DNA of 64,000 nt from positions 2,108,001 to 2,172,000 of the forward strand of contig NZ_CP007035.1 of the NCBI RefSeq assembly GCF_000243115.2, given 5' to 3'. The notes below the pieces were generated by a model. It was not told the origin of the DNA, ran no database searches, and saw only the letters and a program-made list of their open reading frames with translations. Each line of letters begins with the position of its first letter. Position 1 is the first letter of the stretch. Source of the stretch: Niabella soli DSM 19437. GTDB lineage: Bacteria > Bacteroidota > Bacteroidia > Chitinophagales > Chitinophagaceae. Positions 9,396 to 16,806 of this stretch are shown here, piece by piece. The translations under genes were made by a program, and so were the position numbers.

Positions 9396-9627
9396 TATGG
9401 GCTTATTGCTTTTTTTACTTTACCCTCACAAAATTGCTATAACAGCAAAAGGAAACACAATAACAGATTAGCAATGTTCCGCATTTGGCGGAATCCAGCC
9501 AACCTCAAACACTGTGATTGCTACGGGGTTTAAAATTAAATTAAACAAGTTCTATTAGTATTGCAAATATATCAGCCGTTTTTTAATATTCGGCACATCC
9601 TGTATATTTACGGGAAGGAGACACACT
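9396..9627. promoter_or_regulatory. Divergent promoter region nagA / dCMP deaminase
   Basis: A 232-bp AT-rich divergent spacer. AAGGAG at 9615-9620, 7 bp before the ATG at 9628, is an unusually good Shine-Dalgarno site for this window. Minus-strand TATATTTG (9571-9564) matches the -7 consensus and could drive nagA with a long leader. No riboswitch fold was recognised. Confidence 0.4.
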
Positions 9628-10125
9628 ATGACAAAAAGAGCGGATTATATTTCCTGGGATGAGTATTTTATGGGAGTGGCCCTGCTTTCGGGCAAGCGCA
9701 GCAAAGACCCCTCTACCCAGGTGGGCGCCTGTATTGTGAACCAGCAAAACAAGATCGTGGGCGTGGGCTATAACGGGCTGCCCATCGGTATCAGTGATGA
9801 TGAATTTCCGTGGGATAAGGAAGGAGATTTCCTGAATACGAAATACCCCTATGTATGCCATGCAGAACTGAATGCCATCCTGAACAATATCGGGATCAAC
9901 CTGGAGGGTTGTAAAATATACACAGCGCTGTTCCCCTGCAATGAATGCAGCAAAGCCATCATCCAGTCGGGGATTAAAGAAGTGGTTTACTTATCAGACA
10001 AGCACGCGCACAAAGAAAGCGCCATTGCCTCTAAAAAAATGTTGCAGACTGCAGGCATCGCCTTAAGAAAAATCACACCACGTATTAGCGAAGTAGTGCT
10101 TTCTTTGGATGAAAAGGATGTGTAG
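9628..10125 (+). CDS. dCMP deaminase family protein
   Basis: A 165-residue zinc-dependent cytidine/deoxycytidylate deaminase that converts dCMP to dUMP for thymidylate synthesis. The zinc and catalytic residues are visible as CHAE (His78, Glu80) and PCNEC (Cys104, Cys107). The SKDPSTQVGACIV segment (25-37) is typical of dCMP/ComEB deaminases. The start is supported by an AAGGAG site 7 bp upstream. The gene is monocistronic; a long imperfect inverted repeat follows its stop codon. Confidence 0.9.
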   Translation: MTKRADYISWDEYFMGVALLSGKRSKDPSTQVGACIVNQQNKIVGVGYNGLPIGISDDEFPWDKEGDFLNTKYPYVCHAELNAILNNIGINLEGCKIYTALFPCNECSKAIIQSGIKEVVYLSDKHAHKESAIASKKMLQTAGIALRKITPRISEVVLSLDEKDV

Positions 10126-10139
10126 CTTTATGCCTATAA

Positions 10140-10203
10140 AAACCATTAAGGAGTTAAGATGCATTAAGTATTTTCTTAACTGCCTTAATTTCTTAATGGT
10201 TAA
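10140..10203. repeat. AT-rich inverted repeat after the dCMP deaminase gene
   Basis: AACCATTAAG near 10141 pairs with CTTAATGGTT near 10192, and inner TTAAG/CTTAA blocks extend the stem. There is a T-run on the minus-strand side (TTTTTATAGG), so it may act as a terminator for the convergent TfoX-like gene as well as ending the deaminase transcript. Confidence 0.45.
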
Positions 10204-10207
10204 AGAG

Positions 10208-10260
10208 ATCGCCCGAGGCGATAAAATAGCACTGCGAAGCTATAAGCTTTCGCAGAGCGG
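10208..10260. repeat. Double-hairpin repeat, copy 1
   Basis: ATCGCCCGAGGCGAT is followed by CTGCGAAGC...GCTTTCGCAG and AGCGG. The same arrangement recurs at 55341-55393. In both places it sits within 40 bp after the stop codon of a minus-strand gene, so a 3'-end role (transcript stabilisation or termination) is possible. Confidence 0.55.
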
Positions 10261-10265
10261 GGCTT

Positions 10266-10586
10266 TCACAACCGGGCATTAAAATCCAGCACCAGTTTTA
10301 TCCAGAAATCAAAACCTTTTTGTTTTTGGTAGCCGCCGGCATCTACCAAGCAATACCCTTTTAATACGCGCCCTCTCATGATCATCGGCTGATAGCCTGT
10401 TTTGGCTGCAATTTGTTTTTCTAATGCCGGATCAAAACGGCACATCAACCGGTCGTCGCTTATATTGATGCACATTTTTCCCCGCACCATAAACGCAAGC
10501 CCCCCAAACATTTTCTTCTCTTCAACGGCTTTTACGGGTGCTAAAGCAGCGCGCACCCTTTTTGCCAATGTTTCGTCATAAGCCAT
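10266..10586 (-). CDS. TfoX/Sxy N-terminal-domain protein
   Basis: A 106-residue protein made only of the TfoX N-terminal domain: an acidic/basic N-terminus, then KKMFGGLAFMVRGKMCI, DRLMCRFDP and a GRVLKGYCLVD segment with a late aromatic helix. In gamma-proteobacteria TfoX/Sxy controls competence, but stand-alone N-domain proteins elsewhere have no defined role. It lies 6 bp after the NTF2-like gene and is probably cotranscribed with it from the HxlR-flanked promoter. Family is confident, function is not. Confidence 0.8.
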   Translation of the reverse strand: MAYDETLAKRVRAALAPVKAVEEKKMFGGLAFMVRGKMCINISDDRLMCRFDPALEKQIAAKTGYQPMIMRGRVLKGYCLVDAGGYQKQKGFDFWIKLVLDFNARL

Positions 10587-10592
10587 GCGGTA

Positions 10593-10970
10593 TTATTTTG
10601 GCGCATTTACAAAAAAGGTATGGGTATCAAAAAAAATGGTCAGGCTATCCAACTTGCCTTTTTTTACTTTCCAAAACTCAGCCACATTACCGTTTACAGC
10701 CGTTCCGTTTGAAAATACAAGGTCATAATTGGCGATCACCGCCGCGTTATCGCCTTCTATGATCATTTCCTTCACCCGAACATTTTCAAAAACGCGTGAG
10801 AAACGGTTGAGCACTTCTATATAAGCAGGCTTGCCCGTTACCGGAGTTGCCTGCAACATATTTCCGCCAATAAATTTAAAATCATCGGACAGGACCGTTT
10901 CCCACCCGCCGTTTCCGGACAGCCCCTGGTAATAGGCTTCCAGGAGTTGTTTTGTAGTAACATCGTTCAT
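10593..10970 (-). CDS. NTF2/SnoaL-like protein
   Basis: A 125-residue alpha+beta-cone protein. An N-terminal helix (LLEAYYQGLSG) is followed by a W-E-T-V-L-S-D-D-F-K-F-I-G-G pattern and beta strands ending in FWKVKKGKLDSLTIFFDT, typical of SnoaL-like/NTF2 folds. These small domains serve as enzymes or binding modules for diverse ligands, and no catalytic set is obvious here. It is divergent from the hxlR-type gene and likely under its control. Confidence 0.72.
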   Translation of the reverse strand: MNDVTTKQLLEAYYQGLSGNGGWETVLSDDFKFIGGNMLQATPVTGKPAYIEVLNRFSRVFENVRVKEMIIEGDNAAVIANYDLVFSNGTAVNGNVAEFWKVKKGKLDSLTIFFDTHTFFVNAPK

Positions 10971-11005
10971 TTTTGTTTATTTAAAAAGTTTCATTCAAAT
11001 TTGTT

Positions 11006-11020
11006 CTTGCATTTTGCAAG
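11006..11020. promoter_or_regulatory. Candidate HxlR operator
   Basis: CTTGCATTTTGCAAG is a perfect 6-bp dyad with a 3-nt spacer, in the middle of the 101-bp spacer between the divergent NTF2-like and HxlR-type genes. HxlR regulators usually bind such dyads next to their own gene. The assignment rests on position and symmetry only. Confidence 0.4.
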
Positions 11021-11071
11021 TTGAAAATACAAAAGTTATTGCAAAACACAAGTGCTTTTTAAACTTATTTT

Positions 11072-11482
11072 ATGCTCAAAAAGCGGTCCAATTGCCCCAT
11101 AGGGTGCTCACTCGATGTTTTTGGAGACCGGTGGTCCCTGTTGATCATCCGGGATATTATGTTGCGGGGAAAATCTTCCTATAGCGAGTTCCTGGAATCA
11201 GAAGAAAAAATTGCGACCAATATTCTTGCGGACCGGTTGCAGCTTCTTGAAGCCGAGCAAATTCTTTCCAAGCAGGTGTCGCCGGGCAACAAATCAAAGT
11301 ACATTTACCACCTGACGCAAAAGGGGATTGATCTGGTGCCCATTGTTGTTGAGATAATGGACTGGGGGACCAAATATTACAAGGACTGCCCGATAAGGGA
11401 ACTGGGCGCTAAAATTAAAAAAGACAAAGCCGGAGCGGTTAAAGAATTGTACCGGGTGCTCAAAAAGAAACAAACGAATTAA
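11072..11482 (+). CDS. HxlR-family transcriptional regulator
   Basis: A 136-residue winged-helix regulator. It has the family signature CPIGCSLDVFGDRWSLLIIR (starting at residue 8), then the recognition region KIATNILADRLQLLEAEQIL and a beta-wing (SKYIYHLTQKG). The N-terminal Cys residues (8 and 12) are where redox- or aldehyde-sensing HxlR proteins carry their reactive cysteine. It is divergent from the NTF2-like/TfoX-like pair, its probable targets. Confidence 0.9.
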   Translation: MLKKRSNCPIGCSLDVFGDRWSLLIIRDIMLRGKSSYSEFLESEEKIATNILADRLQLLEAEQILSKQVSPGNKSKYIYHLTQKGIDLVPIVVEIMDWGTKYYKDCPIRELGAKIKKDKAGAVKELYRVLKKKQTN

Positions 11483-11849
11483 AGCTCATCTGGGCATTAA
11501 GCATACGGGTACTTTATTTGGAAAGGAAAAGTGATTAAATATCCCGATAAAAACAGTGTTGCTACTTACTGATAATAAGCCGGTATCAATCTTATCAAAA
11601 TATCCACGACCCTATTGATTAGAAAGGATACTATCATTGAGCCGGCATAGGCCGAGCCGAGGGTTCTCTGATTTCATTTCCACACAGGTTAACAAGAAAC
11701 TAAAGTCCCTTGTCAACCTACTAAACAGAGGCTACGCCTCTTCAATATTCACCGGCAGGAACGATCTGCCGGCACAATACTATTCCATCAGGTTCACATC
11801 GGCCGCAACCAGTGTGAACGGGCTAAGGCTCTTTTTATGAAATTACCTG
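11483..11849. other. Intergenic region with truncated MITE-like copy
   Basis: A 367-bp gap between the convergent HxlR and DUF1028 genes. It holds the truncated element copy at 11572-11790. A hairpin GTTCACA...TGTGAAC (about 11790-11818) lies between that copy and the DUF1028 stop codon and may serve as its terminator. Nothing else is recognisable. Confidence 0.6.
11572..11790. mobile_element. MITE-like non-coding repeat, copy 2 (truncated, diverged)
   Basis: It begins ATAATAAGCCGGTATC, shares AACAAGAAACTAAAG...CTTGT (near 11692), GAGGCTACGCCTC (near 11730) and GATCTGCCGGCACAATACTA (near 11768) with the full copies, then loses similarity. The right terminal inverted repeat is missing. It is more diverged than the other two, so it is an older remnant. 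Confidence 0.6.
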
Positions 11850-12587
11850 TTATTTATCTTTTATGGATTTCCACTGATCGAATTTATTGCGTAATGCTTC
11901 AACAGCATTTACTTTCTCGTTTGTGCCATATATCACCAGGTTCAGATAAGGATGATCTGCCGGATCCCCCGGCCGGGCCACTGTTAAAAAGGCACTGGCT
12001 GCTTTACGGGATCCGCATCGTTTATCGCCACCTAATTCAGCGCCTGCTTCCATAGCCAGCATTAATACCTCTTCAATTGGCAGGGCTCTTTTTTGCGCTT
12101 TAATAGCAGCTCGCAGAACAGCTTTCAGTTCCGCCTGGTCGGCCAAAGTGTTGCCCTGCACAGCAATACCTTTTGCCACGAAAGCTCCTTTATCTGACGT
12201 GGTTTTCATTCCGGTATATGTAACAGGATGCTCCAGGTAGTTTGCGCATATAACCGCATATTGCTGTGCTTCGGGATCAAATTCCGGATCCTTTATTGCG
12301 GCCAGAATCTCATCAGGAGATGCATCTGCCAGGATCATTTGCAAACCTTTAGCCCGGGCACTGTTATTACTCATTGCCTGTACTACAATGGCCCCTTTTC
12401 CAGGAGCTATCGCGCCAATACCATACACGCTATACGTACAGGAAGCCCCTGCAATACCAATAGCTTTTGTTTTAGGATCAATAATAATGATTGACCATGT
12501 GGCATGCGCGTACCCAACAAGTGTACACAATAATAAAACGGTTAGCAGACCGTGATTTACTCTTTTTTTGATGGTTGCCTTCTTCAT
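11850..12587 (-). CDS. Secreted DUF1028 (Ntn-hydrolase-like) protein
   Basis: A 245-residue protein with an N-terminal signal peptide (hydrophobic LLTVLLLCTLVGYAHA, ending near residue 29). The mature part starts ATWSIIIIDPKT and continues with IGIAGASCTYSVYGIGAIAPGKGAI, the DUF1028 signature. DUF1028 proteins have an Ntn-hydrolase-like fold, and their substrate is unknown. They usually occur with or without a C-terminal peptidoglycan-binding domain; this one lacks it. It appears monocistronic. Confidence 0.82.
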   Translation of the reverse strand: MKKATIKKRVNHGLLTVLLLCTLVGYAHATWSIIIIDPKTKAIGIAGASCTYSVYGIGAIAPGKGAIVVQAMSNNSARAKGLQMILADASPDEILAAIKDPEFDPEAQQYAVICANYLEHPVTYTGMKTTSDKGAFVAKGIAVQGNTLADQAELKAVLRAAIKAQKRALPIEEVLMLAMEAGAELGGDKRCGSRKAASAFLTVARPGDPADHPYLNLVIYGTNEKVNAVEALRNKFDQWKSIKDK

Positions 12588-12763
12588 TTTACCGGTTTAA
12601 TACATTATATAAACAACTACCTTCTCCTATAAATTTATAAAAAAAAGGATAAATAGGTTGCAGGCGCCGGGCAATATACCTGCTTTAAAAAAGACCATAT
12701 CCGTACCTCCGACAGGCAGACTTAAAAAAACGGGCAATCATTCACCTTCCGGACGGTTTTCTA

Positions 12764-13474
12764 TTACTTAATACAGAGCAGCACCGCTGCTACAACACCT
12801 GCAGTTTCTGAACGCAGGCGGGTTTCACCAAGGGTTACGGCTTTATACCCATTTTCCAGTGCCGCGCCAATCTCATTAGTAGTAAAATCGCCTTCCGGGC
12901 CTATAAGCAGGATTGTATTGTTGTTGATGGATTGCTGCCGCAGCGAAGCTTTTTCATGCTCCAGGCAGTGGGCAATGAATTTCTGAGGGGTCGTTTGCCA
13001 TTCCGGGCCGTTCATAAAATCAGTAAACTTTGCCGGCTCGGGCAGTTGCGGCAACCATACCTGCCGGCTTTGCAGTAAGGCGCTGACCAATATATTTTGC
13101 AGGCGTTCGGTTTTGGTCCTTATTTTTTCCGTACGGTCTGTTATCAAAGGAACGATGGCATGTACGCCAATCTCCGTCGCCTTTTCCAGGAACCATTCAA
13201 AACGGCTGGCGTTTTTCAGCAGGGCTATTGCAATGGTTATTTGAGGATGTGCCGGTGGAATAAATTCCGAATGCTCAATCGCTACTTCGCAATGTTTTTT
13301 ATGTGGGTTGGTTACTATTGCCGTTAACAAATGGCCGCAGCCATCTGTTAAATGCAGCCGCTCGCCGGTTTCCATGCGCAAAACCTGTACAATATGCCGT
13401 GAATTATTTTCATCCAGCACCATGCTTTTTTGCCCGGGAGAATAATTGTTGATATAGAAAAAGGGAAGCTGCAT
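12764..13474 (-). CDS. rsmE: 16S rRNA (uracil(1498)-N3)-methyltransferase
   Basis: A 236-residue SPOUT methyltransferase that methylates U1498 in the 30S decoding region. Features: the N-terminal PUA-like segment with SRHIVQVLRMETGE (25-38), FEWFLEKATEIGVHAIVPL (92-110), and the knotted SAM site LLIGPEGDFT (189-198) plus LGETRLRSETAG (215-226). The usual GPEGGF is GPEGDF here, a tolerated variant. It sits downstream of dnaB on the same strand with a 211-bp gap, so it is probably separately transcribed. Confidence 0.95.
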   Translation of the reverse strand: MQLPFFYINNYSPGQKSMVLDENNSRHIVQVLRMETGERLHLTDGCGHLLTAIVTNPHKKHCEVAIEHSEFIPPAHPQITIAIALLKNASRFEWFLEKATEIGVHAIVPLITDRTEKIRTKTERLQNILVSALLQSRQVWLPQLPEPAKFTDFMNGPEWQTTPQKFIAHCLEHEKASLRQQSINNNTILLIGPEGDFTTNEIGAALENGYKAVTLGETRLRSETAGVVAAVLLCIK

Positions 13475-13685
13475 AAGAAATGGATGATGTCAGATGTACG
13501 ATGTCGGATATTCTGCTCATCGTATTGAAAATCGGGCAATGAATGTTGATGAGGCGCCATTCACTATTCACTATTCACTATTGACCTGCTCCTCTATATT
13601 CCGCAGTACAAGAGTGCGACGCAAGACCGATGCCATGTGTTCTTCAGCTTGCTTAATAAATAACCAGCAACCTGAAACCTGCAAC
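13475..13685. repeat. Word-like degenerate repeats between dnaB and rsmE
   Basis: Short imperfect units follow one another: GATGTCAGATGTACGATGTCG (13486-13505), ATTCACTATTCACTATTCACT (around 13561-13580), and ACCTGAAACCTGCAACCT (around 13672). The units change along the stretch but each is repeated two or three times with small substitutions. There is no ORF or hairpin of note. Confidence 0.5.
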
Positions 13686-15263
13686 CTAAAATGGCGCATC
13701 GCCCATATCATCAAATTCATCATCCTTCATCTTGTTCATCTTACTTTCTACCTGGAACAACTTGGCGCCGCCGCCTTCTTCTTCGTCGATACGCTTCCAA
13801 CTGCTGCCGGGCGTGCTCATAATATTATACGGATCTTCCTCCCAACTGACAAATTTCTGGATATGCAGGAGCGCTTTGAGCTTGATCGTTTCCAGTGAAC
13901 CGTTCCGGTGCTTGGCAATCTTCACCTCCGTAAGTCCCCGCTGGTCCTCGCCTTCAGCATTGGTGTTCATATCATAATAATCCGGCCGGTACAGGAACAT
14001 TACCATATCGGCATCCTGCTCGATGGCTCCCGATTCCCGAAGATCGCTCAACTGGGGCACCCGGTTGCCATCCTTCGAGCCCCGTTGTTCCACGGCGCGG
14101 CTTAACTGCGACAGCGCAATAATGGGCACGCTTAGTTCCTTGGCCAGTCCTTTCAGGTTCCGGCTGATGGAGCTGATCTCCTGTTCCCGGTTACCTTTAG
14201 AATCGCCGCTGCCGCTCATCAACTGCAGGTAGTCGATGATGATCATTCCGATATTATGCTTGTTTTTAAGTTTACGACACTTGGCGCGCAACTCAAAAAT
14301 GTTCAGTGCCGGTGTATCGTCTATAAATAAGGGGGCCTGTGAAAGTGTCTGGATCCCCTTGGTGTACAACTGCTTCATTTCATGATCTTCCATCTTACCA
14401 CGGGCGATCTTTTCCAGCATGATCTCACTTTCTGCCGACAGCACCCGTTGCACCAACTGTGCGGCGCTCATTTCCAAAGAGAAAAATGCTACCGGAGTAG
14501 GGTGTTCTCTAACCTTACTCATGACGGCGTTCCGCGCCAGGTTTAGGGCAAATGCGGTTTTACCCACGGCAGGACGCGCGGCAAGGATGATCAGATCCGT
14601 ATTCTGCCAGCCATAGGTTACCTTATCCAGCATTTTAAATCCACTGGGCACACCGGTTACATCCTCGTTCCGGTGCCGCAGGTCTTCAATGCGCTGAATG
14701 GTTTGTACCAGTACCGAGTCGATCGGCTGAATGGTACTGCGCAGGTGCGAGTTGGTGATCTCAAATAATTTTGATTCGGCATCATCCAGCAACTCAAATA
14801 CGTCGGTGCTGTCCTCGAATGCATCATTGATGATCTCGCCGCTGATGCGGATCAGCTCCCGCTGAATAAATTTCTGTAAAACGATCCGCGCATGCGATTC
14901 GATATTGGCAGCCGAAACCACTGCATTGGTCATTTTGGTAACGTAATAGGGGCCGCCCACCATTTCCAGCTCTTCCCGGCTCCTCAGCTCCTCTACCACG
15001 GTAAGAATATCAATAGGCTGACTTTTGTTGGCCAGCGACTGCATGGCGCGAAATATGCGCTGATTGGCATCAACGTAAAAACATTCGGGTTTTAATATTT
15101 CGATAACAGCGTCGAAGGCGTTTTTCTCCAGCATTATAGCGCCCAAAATGGCGTCTTCCAGCTCCCGCGCCTGCGGGGGAACTTTCCCATAAACCATGGT
15201 TCCCAGGTCGACTGCCGTTCTGCGTTTTTGCTTCCTGTCTTTATTTATATTAGATAAATCCAT
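13686..15263 (-). CDS. dnaB: Replicative DNA helicase
   Basis: A 525-residue hexameric helicase that unwinds DNA at the replication fork and recruits primase. The N-terminal DnaB domain (about 30-135) is followed by the RecA-like ATPase: Walker A ARPAVGKT (229-236), FSLEMSA (about 256), Walker B IIIDYLQLM (about 343-351), a QLSRAVEQR arginine-finger region and LRESGAIEQDAD. No intein interrupts it. The C-terminus has an acidic tail (DDEFDDMGDAPF) like that found on Bacteroidota DnaB and SSB-type proteins. It is divergent from rsmG. Confidence 0.97.
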   Translation of the reverse strand: MDLSNINKDRKQKRRTAVDLGTMVYGKVPPQARELEDAILGAIMLEKNAFDAVIEILKPECFYVDANQRIFRAMQSLANKSQPIDILTVVEELRSREELEMVGGPYYVTKMTNAVVSAANIESHARIVLQKFIQRELIRISGEIINDAFEDSTDVFELLDDAESKLFEITNSHLRSTIQPIDSVLVQTIQRIEDLRHRNEDVTGVPSGFKMLDKVTYGWQNTDLIILAARPAVGKTAFALNLARNAVMSKVREHPTPVAFFSLEMSAAQLVQRVLSAESEIMLEKIARGKMEDHEMKQLYTKGIQTLSQAPLFIDDTPALNIFELRAKCRKLKNKHNIGMIIIDYLQLMSGSGDSKGNREQEISSISRNLKGLAKELSVPIIALSQLSRAVEQRGSKDGNRVPQLSDLRESGAIEQDADMVMFLYRPDYYDMNTNAEGEDQRGLTEVKIAKHRNGSLETIKLKALLHIQKFVSWEEDPYNIMSTPGSSWKRIDEEEGGGAKLFQVESKMNKMKDDEFDDMGDAPF

Positions 15264-15666
15264 TATATTAAATAAACTTATTTTCTGCCCGATAGAGCAA
15301 AAAAATAGACTACCATTAGTAATTTACCAATGACTCCGCGGGTAGTTTTCCAACCTTAAATGTACTTATTTTCAGCGAAGGCTTCGTCTTGTTCCCTTGA
15401 AATCAGACGGCGAATTTAGACCCTAAACCGGGTAGAAAAAAATCTTTATTTGTGGACTAATTATTAACAGGGTTATTCACAGGAGGGAATGTAAAAGGTA
15501 AAATATGGAATTAGGAATTTTAAATTAGAAAGGAGGATGCTTGATCCATGATACTTGATCCATGATGCTTGATCCATGATACTTGATACTCGATTCTGGA
15601 TCCTGGATCCACTACCAGAATCGAGTAACGAGCAACCAGTATCCAAAAAACCTCTTTCTTTGCATC
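15264..15666. other. dnaB-rsmG divergent spacer
   Basis: 403 bp. Positions 15451-15481 hold TGTGGACTA and TTATTCACA, two and one mismatches from the DnaA box TGTGGATAA/TTATCCACA. Positions 15536-15640 hold tandem short repeats. Promoters for both flanking genes must lie here, but no clean box was found. Confidence 0.45.
15536..15640. repeat. Tandem ~14-bp repeats upstream of rsmG
   Basis: TGCTTGATCCATGATACTTG is repeated with alternating endings (about four units of CTTGATCCATGAT[A/G]), then degenerates into ACTCGATTCTGGATCCTGGA and an inverted echo (CCAGAATCGAGTAACGAGC). It lies 30-130 bp before the rsmG start codon. Confidence 0.7.
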
Positions 15667-16317
15667 ATGGATATCCTTTTGAAGTATTTTGACGATTTTA
15701 CTCCCGCCCAACTGGAACAATTTAAGGCACTGGAAGACTTATATAAAGACTGGAATGAGAAAATAAATGTGATCAGCCGTAAGGATATCGGTAGCCTTTA
15801 CGAGCGCCATGTACTGCACTCGCTGGGAATTGCCGCCCTTTTTAATTTTAAGCCGGGGATGCAAATTGTGGACCTGGGCGCGGGTGGCGGTTTCCCGGGC
15901 CTGCCCCTGGCCATCTTTTTTCCCGAAACGGAATTTTTACTGGTGGACAGTATCGGCAAAAAACTAAAAGTGGTGGACGGCATTGCAGAGGCCATTGGAT
16001 TAAAAAACATTCAAACCCGCCATAGCCGCATTGAGGATATCAAAAACAAACAATTTGACTTTGTGGTTTCCCGGGCGGTAGCGCCTTTAAAAAGCCTGTG
16101 GCAATGGAGCAAGCCGCTGATTAAAAAGAATATCGAAAAATACGTGCCCGCCTTAATTGAAAAAGGCGATCATGCTCCAGGGCTTATTTGCTTAAAAGGC
16201 GGCGACCTGGCACAGGAGATCTCCGAAAGCGGCACACGCCCTCATGTGCTGCCCCTCACTGAGCTCTTTACCGAGCCATTTTTTGAGGAGAAATATTTGG
16301 TTTACGTGCCTAAATAA
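15667..16317 (+). CDS. rsmG: 16S rRNA (guanine(527)-N7)-methyltransferase
   Basis: A 216-residue enzyme that makes m7G527 in 16S rRNA; loss of it gives low-level streptomycin resistance in many bacteria. The SAM site is VDLGAGGGFPGLPLA (68-82), with LLVDSIGKK (about 95-103) and the SRAVAPL motif near 137. I start it at the ATG at 15667, which gives the typical MDILLKYF-type N-terminus; the frame extends upstream to 15583, but that part is encoded by the tandem repeats and is not homologous-looking. Confidence 0.95.
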   Translation: MDILLKYFDDFTPAQLEQFKALEDLYKDWNEKINVISRKDIGSLYERHVLHSLGIAALFNFKPGMQIVDLGAGGGFPGLPLAIFFPETEFLLVDSIGKKLKVVDGIAEAIGLKNIQTRHSRIEDIKNKQFDFVVSRAVAPLKSLWQWSKPLIKKNIEKYVPALIEKGDHAPGLICLKGGDLAQEISESGTRPHVLPLTELFTEPFFEEKYLVYVPK

Positions 16318-16400
16318 TGTTACGGGTTTCAGGTTGCAGGTTCCGGGCGTTCTGCGTTTAGCGTTCCGCATTAAGCGTTTCACCATTGCCTGTTCACTTT
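16318..16400. repeat. Word-like degenerate repeats after rsmG
   Basis: TTTCAGGTTGCAGGTTCC, then GCGTTCTGCGTTTAGCGTTC and CGCATTAAGCG follow each other between the rsmG stop codon and the convergent small gene. They are the same kind of short-unit degenerate repeats as at 13475-13685 and 59310-59400. Confidence 0.5.
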
Positions 16401-16646
16401 TCATTTCCTCCGGTTTGTTTCCCGCAGGGCCCGGGCACGCACGCGTACTTTTTTATGCAAATTTTCATACTGGCCGATCAGATCGGTTAAACCCGTCATC
16501 GCATTGCAGTAATTATCGTAAAGATGGTCCAGCAGGGCTAATTCGCTTTTCAGCGATGCTGTTTCATTGTTCAATTCCGATCCGGCCACAAGTTCATCTA
16601 CATACTCCCGCAATAATTTGTGTCTTGATCTGTTAATTCCTGTCAT
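16401..16646 (-). CDS. Small helical protein of unknown function
   Basis: An 81-residue, highly charged, all-helical sequence with heptad-like spacing (LLREYVDEL, LKSELALLDHLYDNY, LTDLIGQYENLHKKVR) ending in an Arg-rich tail. It has no signal peptide or membrane segment and I do not recognise a family. It lies alone between rsmG and the TonB receptor, from which it is separated by a strong terminator, so it needs its own promoter. It is credible as a gene because of its composition and isolated position. Confidence 0.55.
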   Translation of the reverse strand: MTGINRSRHKLLREYVDELVAGSELNNETASLKSELALLDHLYDNYCNAMTGLTDLIGQYENLHKKVRVRARALRETNRRK

Positions 16647-16670
16647 TTTTTCTAAATCCCATTTATTAAT

Positions 16671-16701
16671 AAAAGGGGCTACAAGTGCTGCTTGTAGCCC
16701 C
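16671..16701 (-). terminator. Rho-independent terminator of the Oar-like receptor
   Basis: GGGGCTACAAG (16675-16685), a 5-nt loop and CTTGTAGCCCC (16691-16701) form a perfect 11-bp stem. On the minus strand it is followed by TTTTATT. It lies about 105 bp after the stop of the TonB-receptor gene. Confidence 0.85.
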
Positions 16702-16806
16702 CTATCAACAACCAGTGTTGCGTTAAGTGTGAAAAGTTAAAAGAGCAACAGGAGGCGTTCACATTTATCGGCCCACTTTTCACGAAACCATACGCCGGTT
16801 ATTATT

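Noticed and set aside
15536-15610. CRISPR-like array upstream of rsmG
   Set aside because: The ~14-bp units are contiguous, lack spacers and degenerate within 100 bp; no cas genes nearby.
15583-15666. N-terminal extension of rsmG
   Set aside because: The 28 upstream codons come from tandem repeats and the family's N-terminus begins at the ATG at 15667.
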